From positions 1 through 47,935 of the forward strand of contig JAUNRQ010000009.1 of assembly GCA_030535605.1 (NCBI GenBank): 47,935 nucleotides of DNA, written 5' to 3'. Position 1 is the stretch's first letter. Every line of letters begins with the position of its first letter. The translations under genes were made by a program, and so were the position numbers. Positions 36,465-44,605 of this stretch are shown piece after piece. Below the pieces are notes generated by a model that saw only the letters and a list, made by a program, of their open reading frames with translations, had not been told where the DNA came from and did no database searches. Source of the stretch: Pseudoxanthomonas suwonensis (GTDB taxonomy: Bacteria > Pseudomonadota > Gammaproteobacteria > Xanthomonadales > Xanthomonadaceae).

Positions 36465-37238
36465 ATGAAAATCGCCAGCTGGAACGTGAATTCGCTCAAC
36501 GTGCGCCTGCCGCATGTGCAGCAGTGGCTGGCCGAGGCCGCGCCGGACATCGTCGGGCTGCAGGAAACCAAGCTGGAGGACCACCGCTTCCCGGGCGAGG
36601 CGCTGGCCCACGCCGGTTACGCCAGCGTGTTCGCGGGGCAGAAGACCTACAACGGTGTGGCGATCCTTTCCCGGGGGCAGGCCATCGAGGACGTGCAGGT
36701 CGGGATTCCGGGGTTCGAGGATGCGCAGCAGCGGGTGATCGCGGCGACCGTCGGCGGGCTGCGCATCGTCAACCTGTACGTGGTCAACGGCCAGGCGGTC
36801 GGCACGGACAAGTACGCCTACAAGCTGCGCTGGCTGGACGCGGTGCACGACTGGCTGGCCACCGATCTGGAACGCTGGCCGAAGATGGTGGTCCTGGGTG
36901 ACTTCAACATCGCCCCGGATGCCCGCGACGTGCATGATCCGGAGGTGTGGAACGAAAACCACATCCTGACCTCGACCGCCGAGCGCGATGCCTTGCAAAG
37001 ACTCCATGCGCTGGGTCTGCACGACGCCTTCCGCCTGCATGAAGACGAGGCCGGCATCTTCAGCTGGTGGGATTACCGCCAGGCCGCGTTCCGCCGCAAC
37101 CTCGGGCTGCGCATCGACCTCACCCTGGTCTCGGATGCGCTCAAGGCCGACGCCATCGCGTCCGGCATCGACCGCGAACCGCGCACCCGGGAACGTCCGA
37201 GCGACCATGCCCCTGCGTGGGTGCAGCTGCGCGGATAA
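36465..37238 (+). CDS. xth: Exodeoxyribonuclease III (XthA family)
   Basis: A 257-residue AP endonuclease/3'-exonuclease of the EEP fold that repairs abasic sites. Motifs: ASWNVNSLNVRL at the N-terminus, GLQETKLED (metal-binding Glu), YKLRWLDAV, LGDFNIAPDARDVHDP (catalytic Asp-Asn), LRIDLTLVS and the C-terminal SDHAPAW with the catalytic His. Length matches the short XthA type. It lies 46 bases after the aldehyde dehydrogenase, with GAGGA about 12 bases before the ATG, a weak site. Confidence 0.94.
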   Translation: MKIASWNVNSLNVRLPHVQQWLAEAAPDIVGLQETKLEDHRFPGEALAHAGYASVFAGQKTYNGVAILSRGQAIEDVQVGIPGFEDAQQRVIAATVGGLRIVNLYVVNGQAVGTDKYAYKLRWLDAVHDWLATDLERWPKMVVLGDFNIAPDARDVHDPEVWNENHILTSTAERDALQRLHALGLHDAFRLHEDEAGIFSWWDYRQAAFRRNLGLRIDLTLVSDALKADAIASGIDREPRTRERPSDHAPAWVQLRG

Positions 37239-37431
37239 CCCGCACTTCGCACCTTCTTCGGTTTCCGGTCAAGGCTGCGGATGAGGGCCGCTCACCCGTG
37301 CACCGCATCCTCACCGGCAAGCCTCTCGCGCCTTTCGCCTCATCGGTGCGACCGCCATGCTGCACGGCTACCGATGCAGCACAAGCGGACACCGGTCACG
37401 AATCGGACATCGGCATCCAAGGGCAGACGCC

Positions 37432-37461
37432 AAAAAAGAAGGCCCGGCAATGCCGGGCCTT
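37432..37461 (-). terminator. Rho-independent terminator of the GlsB-type gene
   Basis: On the minus strand AAGGCCCGGC pairs perfectly with GCCGGGCCTT across a 3-base loop (37439-37461), followed by CTTTTTT (37432-37438). It lies 50 bases past the stop of the gene at 37511. The rest of the 37239-37510 gap shows nothing else. Confidence 0.92.
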
Positions 37462-37510
37462 CCGCTCCACCATCCGTGGTGGACTTCCAGTACGCGTCAT
37501 GCGATCCGGA

Positions 37511-37780
37511 TCAACGCACGCGACCGCGGTTGAACATGTTGACGATGGCCAACAGGATGATGGCGCCGATCAGCGAAACGATGAAGCTCATCACCGACAG
37601 CTCGCCGCTGTTGATCGACGGCGCGCCCAGCAGCGGGCCGATCAGCCAGCCACCCAGCACGGCGCCGACGATGCCCACCACGATGTTCAGCAGGATGCCC
37701 TGCTGGCCGTCGCGCTTCATGATGATGCTGGCCAGCCAGCCCACGATGCCGCCGACGATCAACCAGATAATGAGTCCCAT
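37511..37780 (-). CDS. GlsB/YeaQ/YmgE family stress response membrane protein
   Basis: An 89-residue protein of the transglycosylase-associated (Tgly-assoc) family. Three membrane helices: 1-17 (GLIIWLIVGGIVGWLAS), about 27-48 (LLNIVVGIVGAVLGGWLIGPLL) and 62-83 (FIVSLIGAIILLAIVNMF), ending in a basic tail NRGRVR. Its members are small inner-membrane proteins induced by stress; a biochemical role is not established. GAGGAG lies 6 bases before the ATG at 37780, so the longer in-frame ORF upstream is not the start. A strong terminator follows. Confidence 0.93.
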   Translation of the reverse strand: MGLIIWLIVGGIVGWLASIIMKRDGQQGILLNIVVGIVGAVLGGWLIGPLLGAPSINSGELSVMSFIVSLIGAIILLAIVNMFNRGRVR

Positions 37781-37912
37781 TGCTTGCTCCTCTCGTATTT
37801 GAACGGGGTTGTTGCGTTGCCCCCTTCGTCGGGGTGGGGCCAGTTTGCTGGCACCGATGTGACGGGAAAGTGCAAGCGTTGACAACGGCCGCGAAGCAGC
37901 CCCGGTAAGAAT

Positions 37913-39292
37913 TCAGCTTTGTGCATCCGGCGTGTCCAGCAGCGCCAACAGCGCGGCGCGAGGCAGTTTGCCGGTGTCGTTGCGGGGCAAGCGGGCAACG
38001 GTTCGCAATGGCCGCGGCAGGAAGACCGGATCGATCTGCGGACGCAACGCCTCCAGCAGCGCGCCCTCGCCAACGCCTGGCGCCACCACCAACGCCGCGA
38101 CGCGACGCACGCCGCGGGCATCCGCATCCAGCTGCAGCAACGCTGCATCCTCGACGCCGTCAATCGCCAGCAGGCGCCGGGTCAGGTCGCCAAGCGAGGC
38201 GCGCTTGCCGGCGATTTCGATCATGTCCGCCTTGCGCCCACGCAGCTCGAAGCGGCCATCCGGAAGCAGCTCGATCAGGTCGGCGATCGCCACCGGCGCC
38301 GGCAGATGCGCGGCCACCACCGTTGCGCCGTCATTGCCGGGGATGAAACGCACGCCGGGCAAGGGTGTCCACGCGGTCTCGCGCGCGGTGCGGCGGCGTG
38401 CGGTGATGCAGGTTTCCGTCGCCCCGAACAGTTCGCGCACCTCGCAGCCGAACGCCGCTTCGGCGGCGGTCGCCAGTTCCAGCGGCAGCGGCGCGGTCGA
38501 ACAGACGATGCCGGCCAGCGGCGCAAGCGCCACCTGGGCCTTGACCAGCGCCCGAAGGTGCACCGGCGTGGTCACCAGCACGCGCGGTGCCGATGCCTGC
38601 TGCAGCGCGGCAGCGACGTCGGCCGGGAAGAACGGATGCGCGCAGTGGATCACGGCGTCGGTCAGCAGCGGGAACAACACCGACATCTCCATGCCGTACA
38701 TGTGCTGCGACGGCACCGTGACCACCAGCGTCGGCGGTGCGTCGTCGCTCCACAGGTCCTGCAGCGCCGCAAGGTTCTGGCCGGTGCTGGCGACGAAGCC
38801 GGCCCAGTGCTTGGGATTGGCGGTGGGTGCACCGGTGCTGCCGGAGGTATGGCCGATCACCACCCGGTCCTCGCCAGCGATCCGCGGCACCGGCCCGTCG
38901 GCGCGCGGCAGCGTGTCGGGCATGCGCCAGAAGCCGGCGGCGCCCTCCGGTACCGAACCGTCACCCAGGCACCAACTGCCCGGATGCCGCTGCTGCACGT
39001 CGATGATCGCCGCGGCCGCCCGCGATGGCGGCAGCAGGGTGATCTGCCCGCGCACCGCCGCCGCGCAGAACCCCAGCAGGAAGCGATAACGGTCCTCGCA
39101 CAGGTTCAGGACCGCGGGGCCGGCCGGCAGTTGCGCGGCCAGGCCACGCACCTCGTCCAGAAAGCGCCCCAGCGTGACCCGTCCGCCGGTGGTGTCCACC
39201 GCGAACGTGCGCGACAGTGCTCCAAGCGCCAGCGGCAGGCGCTGCGCGTCGTCCTGTCCCTCCGCGCGCCACGAGTCGATGCTTGTTTCCAT
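37913..39292 (-). CDS. AMP-forming adenylation ligase, XanA2/aryl-polyene type
   Basis: A 459-residue ANL-superfamily enzyme. P-loop HTSGSTGAPTANPKHW, FGATETCIT (A5 motif), and the C-terminal subdomain with GRKADMIEIAGKRASLGDL and the catalytic Lys in RNDTGKLPR. It is shorter than acyl-CoA synthetases and lacks the usual N-terminal extension, like XanA2/ApeH-type ligases that activate 4-hydroxybenzoate for loading onto an acyl carrier protein in xanthomonadin or aryl polyene synthesis. The divergent phosphopantetheinyl transferase 28 bases away, which would activate such a carrier protein, supports this. The other pigment genes are not in the window, so the substrate is inferred. Confidence 0.75.
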   Translation of the reverse strand: METSIDSWRAEGQDDAQRLPLALGALSRTFAVDTTGGRVTLGRFLDEVRGLAAQLPAGPAVLNLCEDRYRFLLGFCAAAVRGQITLLPPSRAAAAIIDVQQRHPGSWCLGDGSVPEGAAGFWRMPDTLPRADGPVPRIAGEDRVVIGHTSGSTGAPTANPKHWAGFVASTGQNLAALQDLWSDDAPPTLVVTVPSQHMYGMEMSVLFPLLTDAVIHCAHPFFPADVAAALQQASAPRVLVTTPVHLRALVKAQVALAPLAGIVCSTAPLPLELATAAEAAFGCEVRELFGATETCITARRRTARETAWTPLPGVRFIPGNDGATVVAAHLPAPVAIADLIELLPDGRFELRGRKADMIEIAGKRASLGDLTRRLLAIDGVEDAALLQLDADARGVRRVAALVVAPGVGEGALLEALRPQIDPVFLPRPLRTVARLPRNDTGKLPRAALLALLDTPDAQS

Positions 39293-39320
39293 GCGCGCGT
39301 AGCTTACGCTGCACCCCGAC

Positions 39321-39947
39321 ATGCAGGCGAACCCCATCCCCCGCTGGACGGCACTGGACCACGACCCGCAACGACCGGCGCAGGCGCGGGCCCTGGCCTG
39401 GCTGGCCGACAGCCTCGACCGTGACCCGCGGACGCTGGCGCTGGTCCGCGATGGCCACGGCCGCCCCTGCCTGCAGGTCGACGTGGATGGCGACGGCATT
39501 CCCGACATCGATCTGAACTGGAGCCACAGCGGCGAGCTGCTGCTGCTGGCGATGGGCGAAGGCCAGCGCGTGGGCATCGACGTGGAACGGGTGCGCCGGC
39601 GCCCGCGCGCCCTGGACATCGCCCGCCGTTTCTTTCACCCCGACGAGGTGCAGTGGTTGCAGGCGCAGGCCAGCGATGCGCTCGCCGCCGCGTTCACCCG
39701 CCTGTGGTGCGCCAAGGAGGCCCTGCTGAAGGCGCACGGGCGCGGTATTGCCTTCGGCCTGCACCGCTTCGCACTGGGCGAGCGAGACGGCCGGCTGCAG
39801 TTGCTGGCCGGCTGTGACGGCCTGGCACCGGCCGACGGCTGGCAACTGCACGAACTGGCGACACGCGCCGGCTACCACGCCGCACTGGCGTGGCGACCGC
39901 GCCGGAACCGGCCGGTGTCGGCGCACACCAGCGCGACCACGCGATAA
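39321..39947 (+). CDS. 4'-phosphopantetheinyl transferase (Sfp/HetI type)
   Basis: A 208-residue enzyme that transfers the phosphopantetheine arm from CoA to carrier proteins. Signatures: [14 protein letters not shown], the Mg-binding GIDVERVRR (Asp and Glu), and the [18 protein letters not shown] (WxxKEA) motif. It is the Sfp/Gsp-type class rather than AcpS. Only 28 bases separate its ATG from the divergent ligase ATG. The rsmG gene begins 8 bases after its stop, so the promoter of this gene may also read rsmG. Possible targets are carrier proteins of pigment or polyketide synthesis. Confidence 0.92.
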   Translation: MQANPIPRWTALDHDPQRPAQARALAWLADSLDRDPRTLALVRDGHGRPCLQVDVDGDGIPDIDLNWSHSGELLLLAMGEGQRVGIDVERVRRRPRALDIARRFFHPDEVQWLQAQASDALAAAFTRLWCAKEALLKAHGRGIAFGLHRFALGERDGRLQLLAGCDGLAPADGWQLHELATRAGYHAALAWRPRRNRPVSAHTSATTR

Positions 39948-39955
39948 TCCCGGCC

Positions 39956-40618
39956 ATGGCTCCGCACCCCACCGCCACCGATCCCGCCGCCGACCCGGCC
40001 CTGCGCGCGCAACTGGGCGCCGGCCTCGACGCCCTCGGCATTGACCGCGGCCATGCCGATGCGCTGCTGCACTACCTGGCCCTGCTGCTGCGCTGGAACC
40101 GGACCTACAACCTCACCGCGGTGCGCGATCCGGCGGCGATGGTGACCCTGCACCTGCTGGACGCGCTGGCGATGCACCCGCACCTGAACGGCATTACCAC
40201 GCTGGCCGACCTGGGTACCGGCGCGGGCCTGCCCGGCATCCCGCTGGCCATCGTCCGGCCGAACCTGCACGTCAGCCTGGTCGAGAGCAACGGCAAGAAA
40301 GCGCGATTCATGCGCGAGGTGCTGCGCCGGCTGGCGCTGGACAATGCCACCGTCTTCGAGTCGCGGATCGAGGCACTGGACCGCCCCGGCCAGTACCAGG
40401 CGATCACCGCCCGCGCGCTGGCGAGCCTGCCGCTGATCCTGGAACTGGGCGGGCACCTGCTGGCCGCGGACGGCGTGCTGCTGGCAATGAAGGGGGTGTA
40501 CCCGCAGGACGAGGTCGCGGCATTGCCGGCGGGCTGGACGCTGCAGGACAGCTTCCCGCTGGTGGTGCCGGGCCTGGACGCCGAACGCCACCTGCTGCGG
40601 ATCGGCCGCGACCGTTGA
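39956..40618 (+). CDS. rsmG: 16S rRNA (guanine(527)-N(7))-methyltransferase RsmG
   Basis: A 220-residue SAM-dependent methyltransferase (also gidB). Motifs: [17 protein letters not shown], the SAM-binding [30 protein letters not shown] and [15 protein letters not shown]. Loss of the enzyme causes low-level streptomycin resistance in other bacteria. It starts 8 bases after the phosphopantetheinyl transferase and 77 bases before parA, the common rsmG-parA-parB order near the chromosome origin. Confidence 0.96.
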   Translation: MAPHPTATDPAADPALRAQLGAGLDALGIDRGHADALLHYLALLLRWNRTYNLTAVRDPAAMVTLHLLDALAMHPHLNGITTLADLGTGAGLPGIPLAIVRPNLHVSLVESNGKKARFMREVLRRLALDNATVFESRIEALDRPGQYQAITARALASLPLILELGGHLLAADGVLLAMKGVYPQDEVAALPAGWTLQDSFPLVVPGLDAERHLLRIGRDR

Positions 40619-40695
40619 ACGCCACACGCGGACCCGCGACGCCCGCGGACTGCGGCATAATCAACGGTTCCGCCGTCGAACAGCCACGCGCCACC

Positions 40696-41496
40696 ATGGC
40701 CCGGATCATCGCCATCGCCAACCAGAAGGGCGGGGTCGGCAAGACCACCACCGCCGTCAACCTGGCCGCCGCGCTGGCGGACATGTCCATGCGCGTGTTG
40801 CTGGTGGACCTGGACTCGCAGGGCAACGCCACGATGGGCAGCGGCGTGGACAAGGGTGAACTGGCCGCCTCCAGCTGCGACGTGCTGCTGGAGGAACGCC
40901 ACGCCGCCGACGTCATCGTGCGCAGCGCCGAGGGTTACGACCTGCTGCCGGCCAACACCGACCTGACCGCCGCCGAATTGGGGTTGATGGACGAAGACGG
41001 CCGCGAGCAGCGCCTGAAACGCGCGCTGGAACCGCTGCGCGGCAACTACGACTACATCGTGGTCGATTGCCCGCCGGCGCTGTCGTTGCTGACCCTCAAT
41101 GCATTGACCGCCGCCGACAGCGTGCTGGTGCCGATGCAGTGCGAGTACTACGCGCTGGAAGGGCTGGCGGCGTTGCTCAAGACCATCGAGGCGCTGAAGC
41201 AGCGCCTGAACCCGACGCTGGAGATCGAGGGCGTGTTGCGGACCATGTTCGACGTGCGCAACAGCCTGGGCAATGCCGTGTCCAGCGATCTGGTCAAGCA
41301 TTTCGGCGACGCGGTGTTCCGCACCGTGGTGCCGCGCAACGTACGGCTGGCGGAAGCGCCGAGTTACGGCCAGAGCATCATCAGTTACGACCGCGGCTCG
41401 CGCGGCGGCATCGCCTATCTTGGGCTGGCCGCGGAAGTGCTGCGTCGCCGGCAGCAACAGGCACAGGCCGCCGCTGCCGGCTTGGAGGCTTCATGA
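40696..41496 (+). CDS. parA: Chromosome partitioning ATPase ParA (Soj)
   Basis: A 266-residue Walker-type ATPase that, with ParB and parS, segregates origins. Deviant Walker A QKGGVGKTT (10-18, with signature Lys11 and Lys16), LLVDLDSQGN (Walker A', Asp), YDYIVVDCPPALSLLT (Walker B). It is chromosomal-type (no N-terminal HTH extension). The upstream 77 bases hold its leader. Its stop overlaps the parB start (ATGA). Confidence 0.97.
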   Translation: MARIIAIANQKGGVGKTTTAVNLAAALADMSMRVLLVDLDSQGNATMGSGVDKGELAASSCDVLLEERHAADVIVRSAEGYDLLPANTDLTAAELGLMDEDGREQRLKRALEPLRGNYDYIVVDCPPALSLLTLNALTAADSVLVPMQCEYYALEGLAALLKTIEALKQRLNPTLEIEGVLRTMFDVRNSLGNAVSSDLVKHFGDAVFRTVVPRNVRLAEAPSYGQSIISYDRGSRGGIAYLGLAAEVLRRRQQQAQAAAAGLEAS

Positions 41497-42413
41497 GCAC
41501 CCCGAAGAAGCGTGGCGGCCTCGGTCGTGGCCTGGAAGTCCTGATCGGCCCGAAGACCGCAGCCACCGCGGTGCCGCTGGAAGCGCAGCCGCACGAAACC
41601 CTGCAGTCGCTGCCGATCGACTCGCTGGCACCCGGCAAGTACCAGCCGCGCCGCAGCATGGACCAGGACAAGCTGGAGGAACTGGCGGCCTCGATCCGCA
41701 CCCAGGGCGTCATCCAGCCGATCGTGGTGCGCGAAATCAGTGCGCCCCGCGGCGGCAAGACCTGGGAGATCATCGCCGGCGAGCGCCGCTGGCGCGCCTC
41801 GCGCCTGGCCGGCCTGGAACAGGTGCCGGTGGTGGTGCGCAAGGTCGACGATCGCACCGTCGTGGCCATGGCGCTGATCGAGAACATCCAGCGCGAGGAT
41901 CTGAATCCGCTGGAAGAAGCACAGGCCTTGCAGCGGCTGATCGACGAATTCGACCTGACCCACGCCGCCGCCGCGGAGGCGGTGGGCCGCTCGCGCGCGG
42001 CGGTGTCCAACCTGCTGCGTCTGCTGGAATTGCCGCCGGACATCCGCAGCATGGTGCAGGCGCGTGCACTGGAAATGGGCCATGCCCGCGCGCTGCTCAG
42101 CCTGGCGCCTGCCGCCGCGGTGGCGCTGGCACGCCAGGCCGCCGAGGAAGGCTGGTCGGTCCGCGAGGTGGAACACCGGGTGCAGCAATTGGCTGCCGGG
42201 CGCGTGCCCGCCACGCGCAAGACCGCGGCGCGCACCAAGGCCGCACCCTCGGCCGACATCGCCACCTTGGAACGCGAACTGGGCGAATCGCTCGGCACCC
42301 GGGTACAGGTCCAGCACGGCCGCGCCGGCAAGGGCAAGCTGGTGATCCACTACGCCAACCTGGATGCGCTGGACGGGGTGCTCGAGCGCCTGCGCCAGCA
42401 GCAAGGGCACTGA
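41493..42413 (+). CDS. parB: Chromosome partitioning protein ParB (Spo0J)
   Basis: A 306-residue CTP-dependent parS-binding protein. An N-terminal basic segment STPKKRGGLGRGLEVLIG interacts with ParA. Box I is the region of LPIDSLAPGKYQPRR, box II (CTP-binding) GERRWRASRLAG, followed by ALIENIQREDLNPLEEAQA; the HTH is THAAAAEAVGRSRAAVSNLLRLLELP. A C-terminal dimerisation domain occupies about 255-306. Coupled to parA by an ATGA overlap. I found no obvious parS palindrome in the window. Confidence 0.97.
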   Translation: MSTPKKRGGLGRGLEVLIGPKTAATAVPLEAQPHETLQSLPIDSLAPGKYQPRRSMDQDKLEELAASIRTQGVIQPIVVREISAPRGGKTWEIIAGERRWRASRLAGLEQVPVVVRKVDDRTVVAMALIENIQREDLNPLEEAQALQRLIDEFDLTHAAAAEAVGRSRAAVSNLLRLLELPPDIRSMVQARALEMGHARALLSLAPAAAVALARQAAEEGWSVREVEHRVQQLAAGRVPATRKTAARTKAAPSADIATLERELGESLGTRVQVQHGRAGKGKLVIHYANLDALDGVLERLRQQQGH

Positions 42414-42485
42414 CCTTCGGCAGCGGTCGGGGCCGCGAGCAACGGCTAGACTGGGGATTGCGCCACTCTCGTCATCCCCACCGCC

Positions 42486-44288
42486 ATGACCGCTCGCCAC
42501 CGCACCACACGCTCCCTCGTCCTCGTTCTTGCGCTGGCCGCACCACTGCTGGCCAATGCCGCGCCGCAGGCCCGGCCCGACGCGCCGGTCACTGCTGGCG
42601 TCCCGGCGAACGCGGAAGACGCGCGCCTGCAGGCGATCTACACGCGGGAATGGGCCTGGCGGCATGGCCAGTTGCTGGTCAACGACGAGGAGCTGCGCGG
42701 CGATGAGCCGGTGAGCCGGCTGCGGGATGTCTCGGCCGAGGCGCAGGCAACGCGACTGGCGTACTGGCGCGAGGTGCTGCGGGAGCTGGACGGCATCGAC
42801 GTGGAGCGGCTGTCCGCCGCCGAACGCCTGAACTATCAGGTCTACCGCCCGCAGATCGAGCATCTGGCGCGCGCGGTCGAGTTCGGCGACCACCAGATGC
42901 CGTTCAACGCCGACTCCTCGTTCTGGTCGAGCCTCGGCTTCATGGCCCGCGAGCGTCCGGCCGATGCCCGCGCCTTCCGCGCCTACATCGCCCGGCTGCG
43001 CGACGTGCCGCGCTACTTCGACCAGCACATCGACAACATGCGCGCGGGGCTGGCGCGCGGCTTCTCGGTGCCCCGTGCCACGCTGGATGGCCGCGACGCA
43101 TCGATCGCGCAGATCGCGGACCTCACCCGGGCCGAGGACTCCCCGTTCTACGAACCCTTCCAGCGCATGCCGGCCGCGATCCCCGCCGCCGAACAGGCTG
43201 CGCTGCGTGCCGAGGCCGTTGCCGCCATCGACGAGGCATTGCTGCCGGCCTACCGCACGCTGCTGGCGTTCTTCCGCGACGAATACCTGCCGCAGGCGCG
43301 CACCACGCTGGCCGCGCACGACCTGCCCGACGGCAAGGCCTGGTACGCCGAACAGATCGCCTACTACACCACCCTGCCGCTGTCGGCCGACCGGATCCAC
43401 CAGATCGGCCTGGAGGAAGTCGCGAAGATCCGCGCGGAAATGGATGCGATCATCGATGCCACGGGTTTCACCGGGAACTCGCCGCAGACGCGCTTCCAGG
43501 ACTTCCTCGCCTTCCTGCGCACCGATCCGCAGTTCTACGCCGACACCCCGCAGGAGCTGCTCAACCATGCCGCATGGATCGCCAAGCGGATCGATGCACG
43601 CATCGGCGATGTCATCGGCACGCTGCCGCGCGGGCGCTTCACCATCATCGAGGTGCCGCCGACGATCGCCCCGTTCTGGACGGCCGGCCGCGGCGGACGC
43701 GGCACCTACTGGCTGAACACCTACGACCTGCCGTCGCGACCGCTGTACAACCTGCCGGCGCTGACCCTGCACGAGGCCGAACCGGGCCACGCCTTGCAGG
43801 GCGCGCTGGCGCTGGAGGCGCCCGAAGTGCCCGGTTTCCGCCGCCAGTACATCAGCGCCTACGGCGAAGGCTGGGGCCTGTATTCGGAGTGGCTGGGCAA
43901 GGAAATGGGCATCTACGAAACCCCGTACGAGGACTTCGGCCGCCTGACCTATGCCATGTGGCGCGCGGCACGGCTGGTGATCGACACCGGGGTGCACGCC
44001 AAGGGCTGGAGCCGCGACCAGGCGCTCGCCTACCTGCGCGACAACACCGCCCTGTCCGAGCACGAGGTCACCACCGAAGTCGACCGCTACATCAGCTGGC
44101 CCGGACAGGCACTGAGCTACAAGCTGGGCGAATTGGCGATCGTGCGCCTGCGCGGCGAAGGCGAAGCCGCGCTGGGCGAGGACTTCGACGTGAAAGCCTT
44201 CCACGACAAGGTGCTGTCGCTGGGTTCGGTGCCGTTGCCGGTGCTGGAAACGCAGCTGCGCGAGTGGTTCGGCACCGCCGCGAACTGA
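42486..44288 (+). CDS. DUF885 family metallopeptidase-like exported protein
   Basis: A 600-residue protein with signal peptide (about 1-26, ending ANAAP). DUF885 members are thermolysin-like in fold and carry the zinc-site motif HExxPGH, seen here as His429-Glu-Ala-Glu-Pro-Gly-His435, with a likely third ligand Glu further on (AYGEGWGLYSEWLGKEMG). The family is thought to be M2/M3-like peptidases, but the substrate is unknown. It acts in the periplasm. It follows parB by 72 bases with no detectable terminator between them; cotranscription is not clear. Confidence 0.85.
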   Translation: MTARHRTTRSLVLVLALAAPLLANAAPQARPDAPVTAGVPANAEDARLQAIYTREWAWRHGQLLVNDEELRGDEPVSRLRDVSAEAQATRLAYWREVLRELDGIDVERLSAAERLNYQVYRPQIEHLARAVEFGDHQMPFNADSSFWSSLGFMARERPADARAFRAYIARLRDVPRYFDQHIDNMRAGLARGFSVPRATLDGRDASIAQIADLTRAEDSPFYEPFQRMPAAIPAAEQAALRAEAVAAIDEALLPAYRTLLAFFRDEYLPQARTTLAAHDLPDGKAWYAEQIAYYTTLPLSADRIHQIGLEEVAKIRAEMDAIIDATGFTGNSPQTRFQDFLAFLRTDPQFYADTPQELLNHAAWIAKRIDARIGDVIGTLPRGRFTIIEVPPTIAPFWTAGRGGRGTYWLNTYDLPSRPLYNLPALTLHEAEPGHALQGALALEAPEVPGFRRQYISAYGEGWGLYSEWLGKEMGIYETPYEDFGRLTYAMWRAARLVIDTGVHAKGWSRDQALAYLRDNTALSEHEVTTEVDRYISWPGQALSYKLGELAIVRLRGEGEAALGEDFDVKAFHDKVLSLGSVPLPVLETQLREWFGTAAN

Positions 44289-44452
44289 GGCGACCGACGA
44301 CCGGCATCCGGGCTGCGTGGCCGCCCTTGACGGGACCGCGCCCGCGGCCGTCGCCGACCGGTACCGCTGCGCGGCAGCGCCCGCGCGGCGGCTCGATTGC
44401 ACCGCCCCCCTCGGCTTGCTAGCGTAGCCACATCACGGCACGGGGAGAGGCC

Positions 44453-44605
44453 ATGGTGGCTGGCAAGGCAGTCATTCAGCGCTTCGCGCCGACCCGCACG
44501 GACGGGCCGGACGGCTGCCCGGTGGCGCCGCGCCTGCCCGCACGGAACAGGCCTGGCAGCGATGGCGACACGCTCGCCCACGAACACGGACGGGCCCGGC
44601 GATGA
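44453..44605 (+). CDS. Small ORF (50 residues) overlapping the kinase start
   Basis: A 50-codon ORF beginning MVAGKAVIQRFAPTRT and ending EHGRARR, preceded by GGGGAGAGG (good Shine-Dalgarno sequence) and ending as ATGA over the kinase ATG. The kinase itself has no clear Shine-Dalgarno sequence. I recognise no family; composition is Arg/Pro/Gly/Asp-rich. Related kinase-TPR genes are often preceded by an ECF sigma factor, and this could be a short leader or a relic. Low confidence that it encodes a stable protein. Confidence 0.35.
   Translation: MVAGKAVIQRFAPTRTDGPDGCPVAPRLPARNRPGSDGDTLAHEHGRARR

Noticed and set aside
40696..42485. parS site near parAB
   Set aside because: I looked for a TGTTTCACGTGAAACA-like palindrome and saw none; a computed scan of the whole genome would be needed to locate one.
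41415..44402. 995-codon minus-strand open frame opposite parA, parB and the DUF885 gene
   Set aside because: It spans three recognised genes, has no ribosome site or known motif, and its residue composition (Gln, Arg, Gly, Val rich) is that of a GC-rich antisense shadow.
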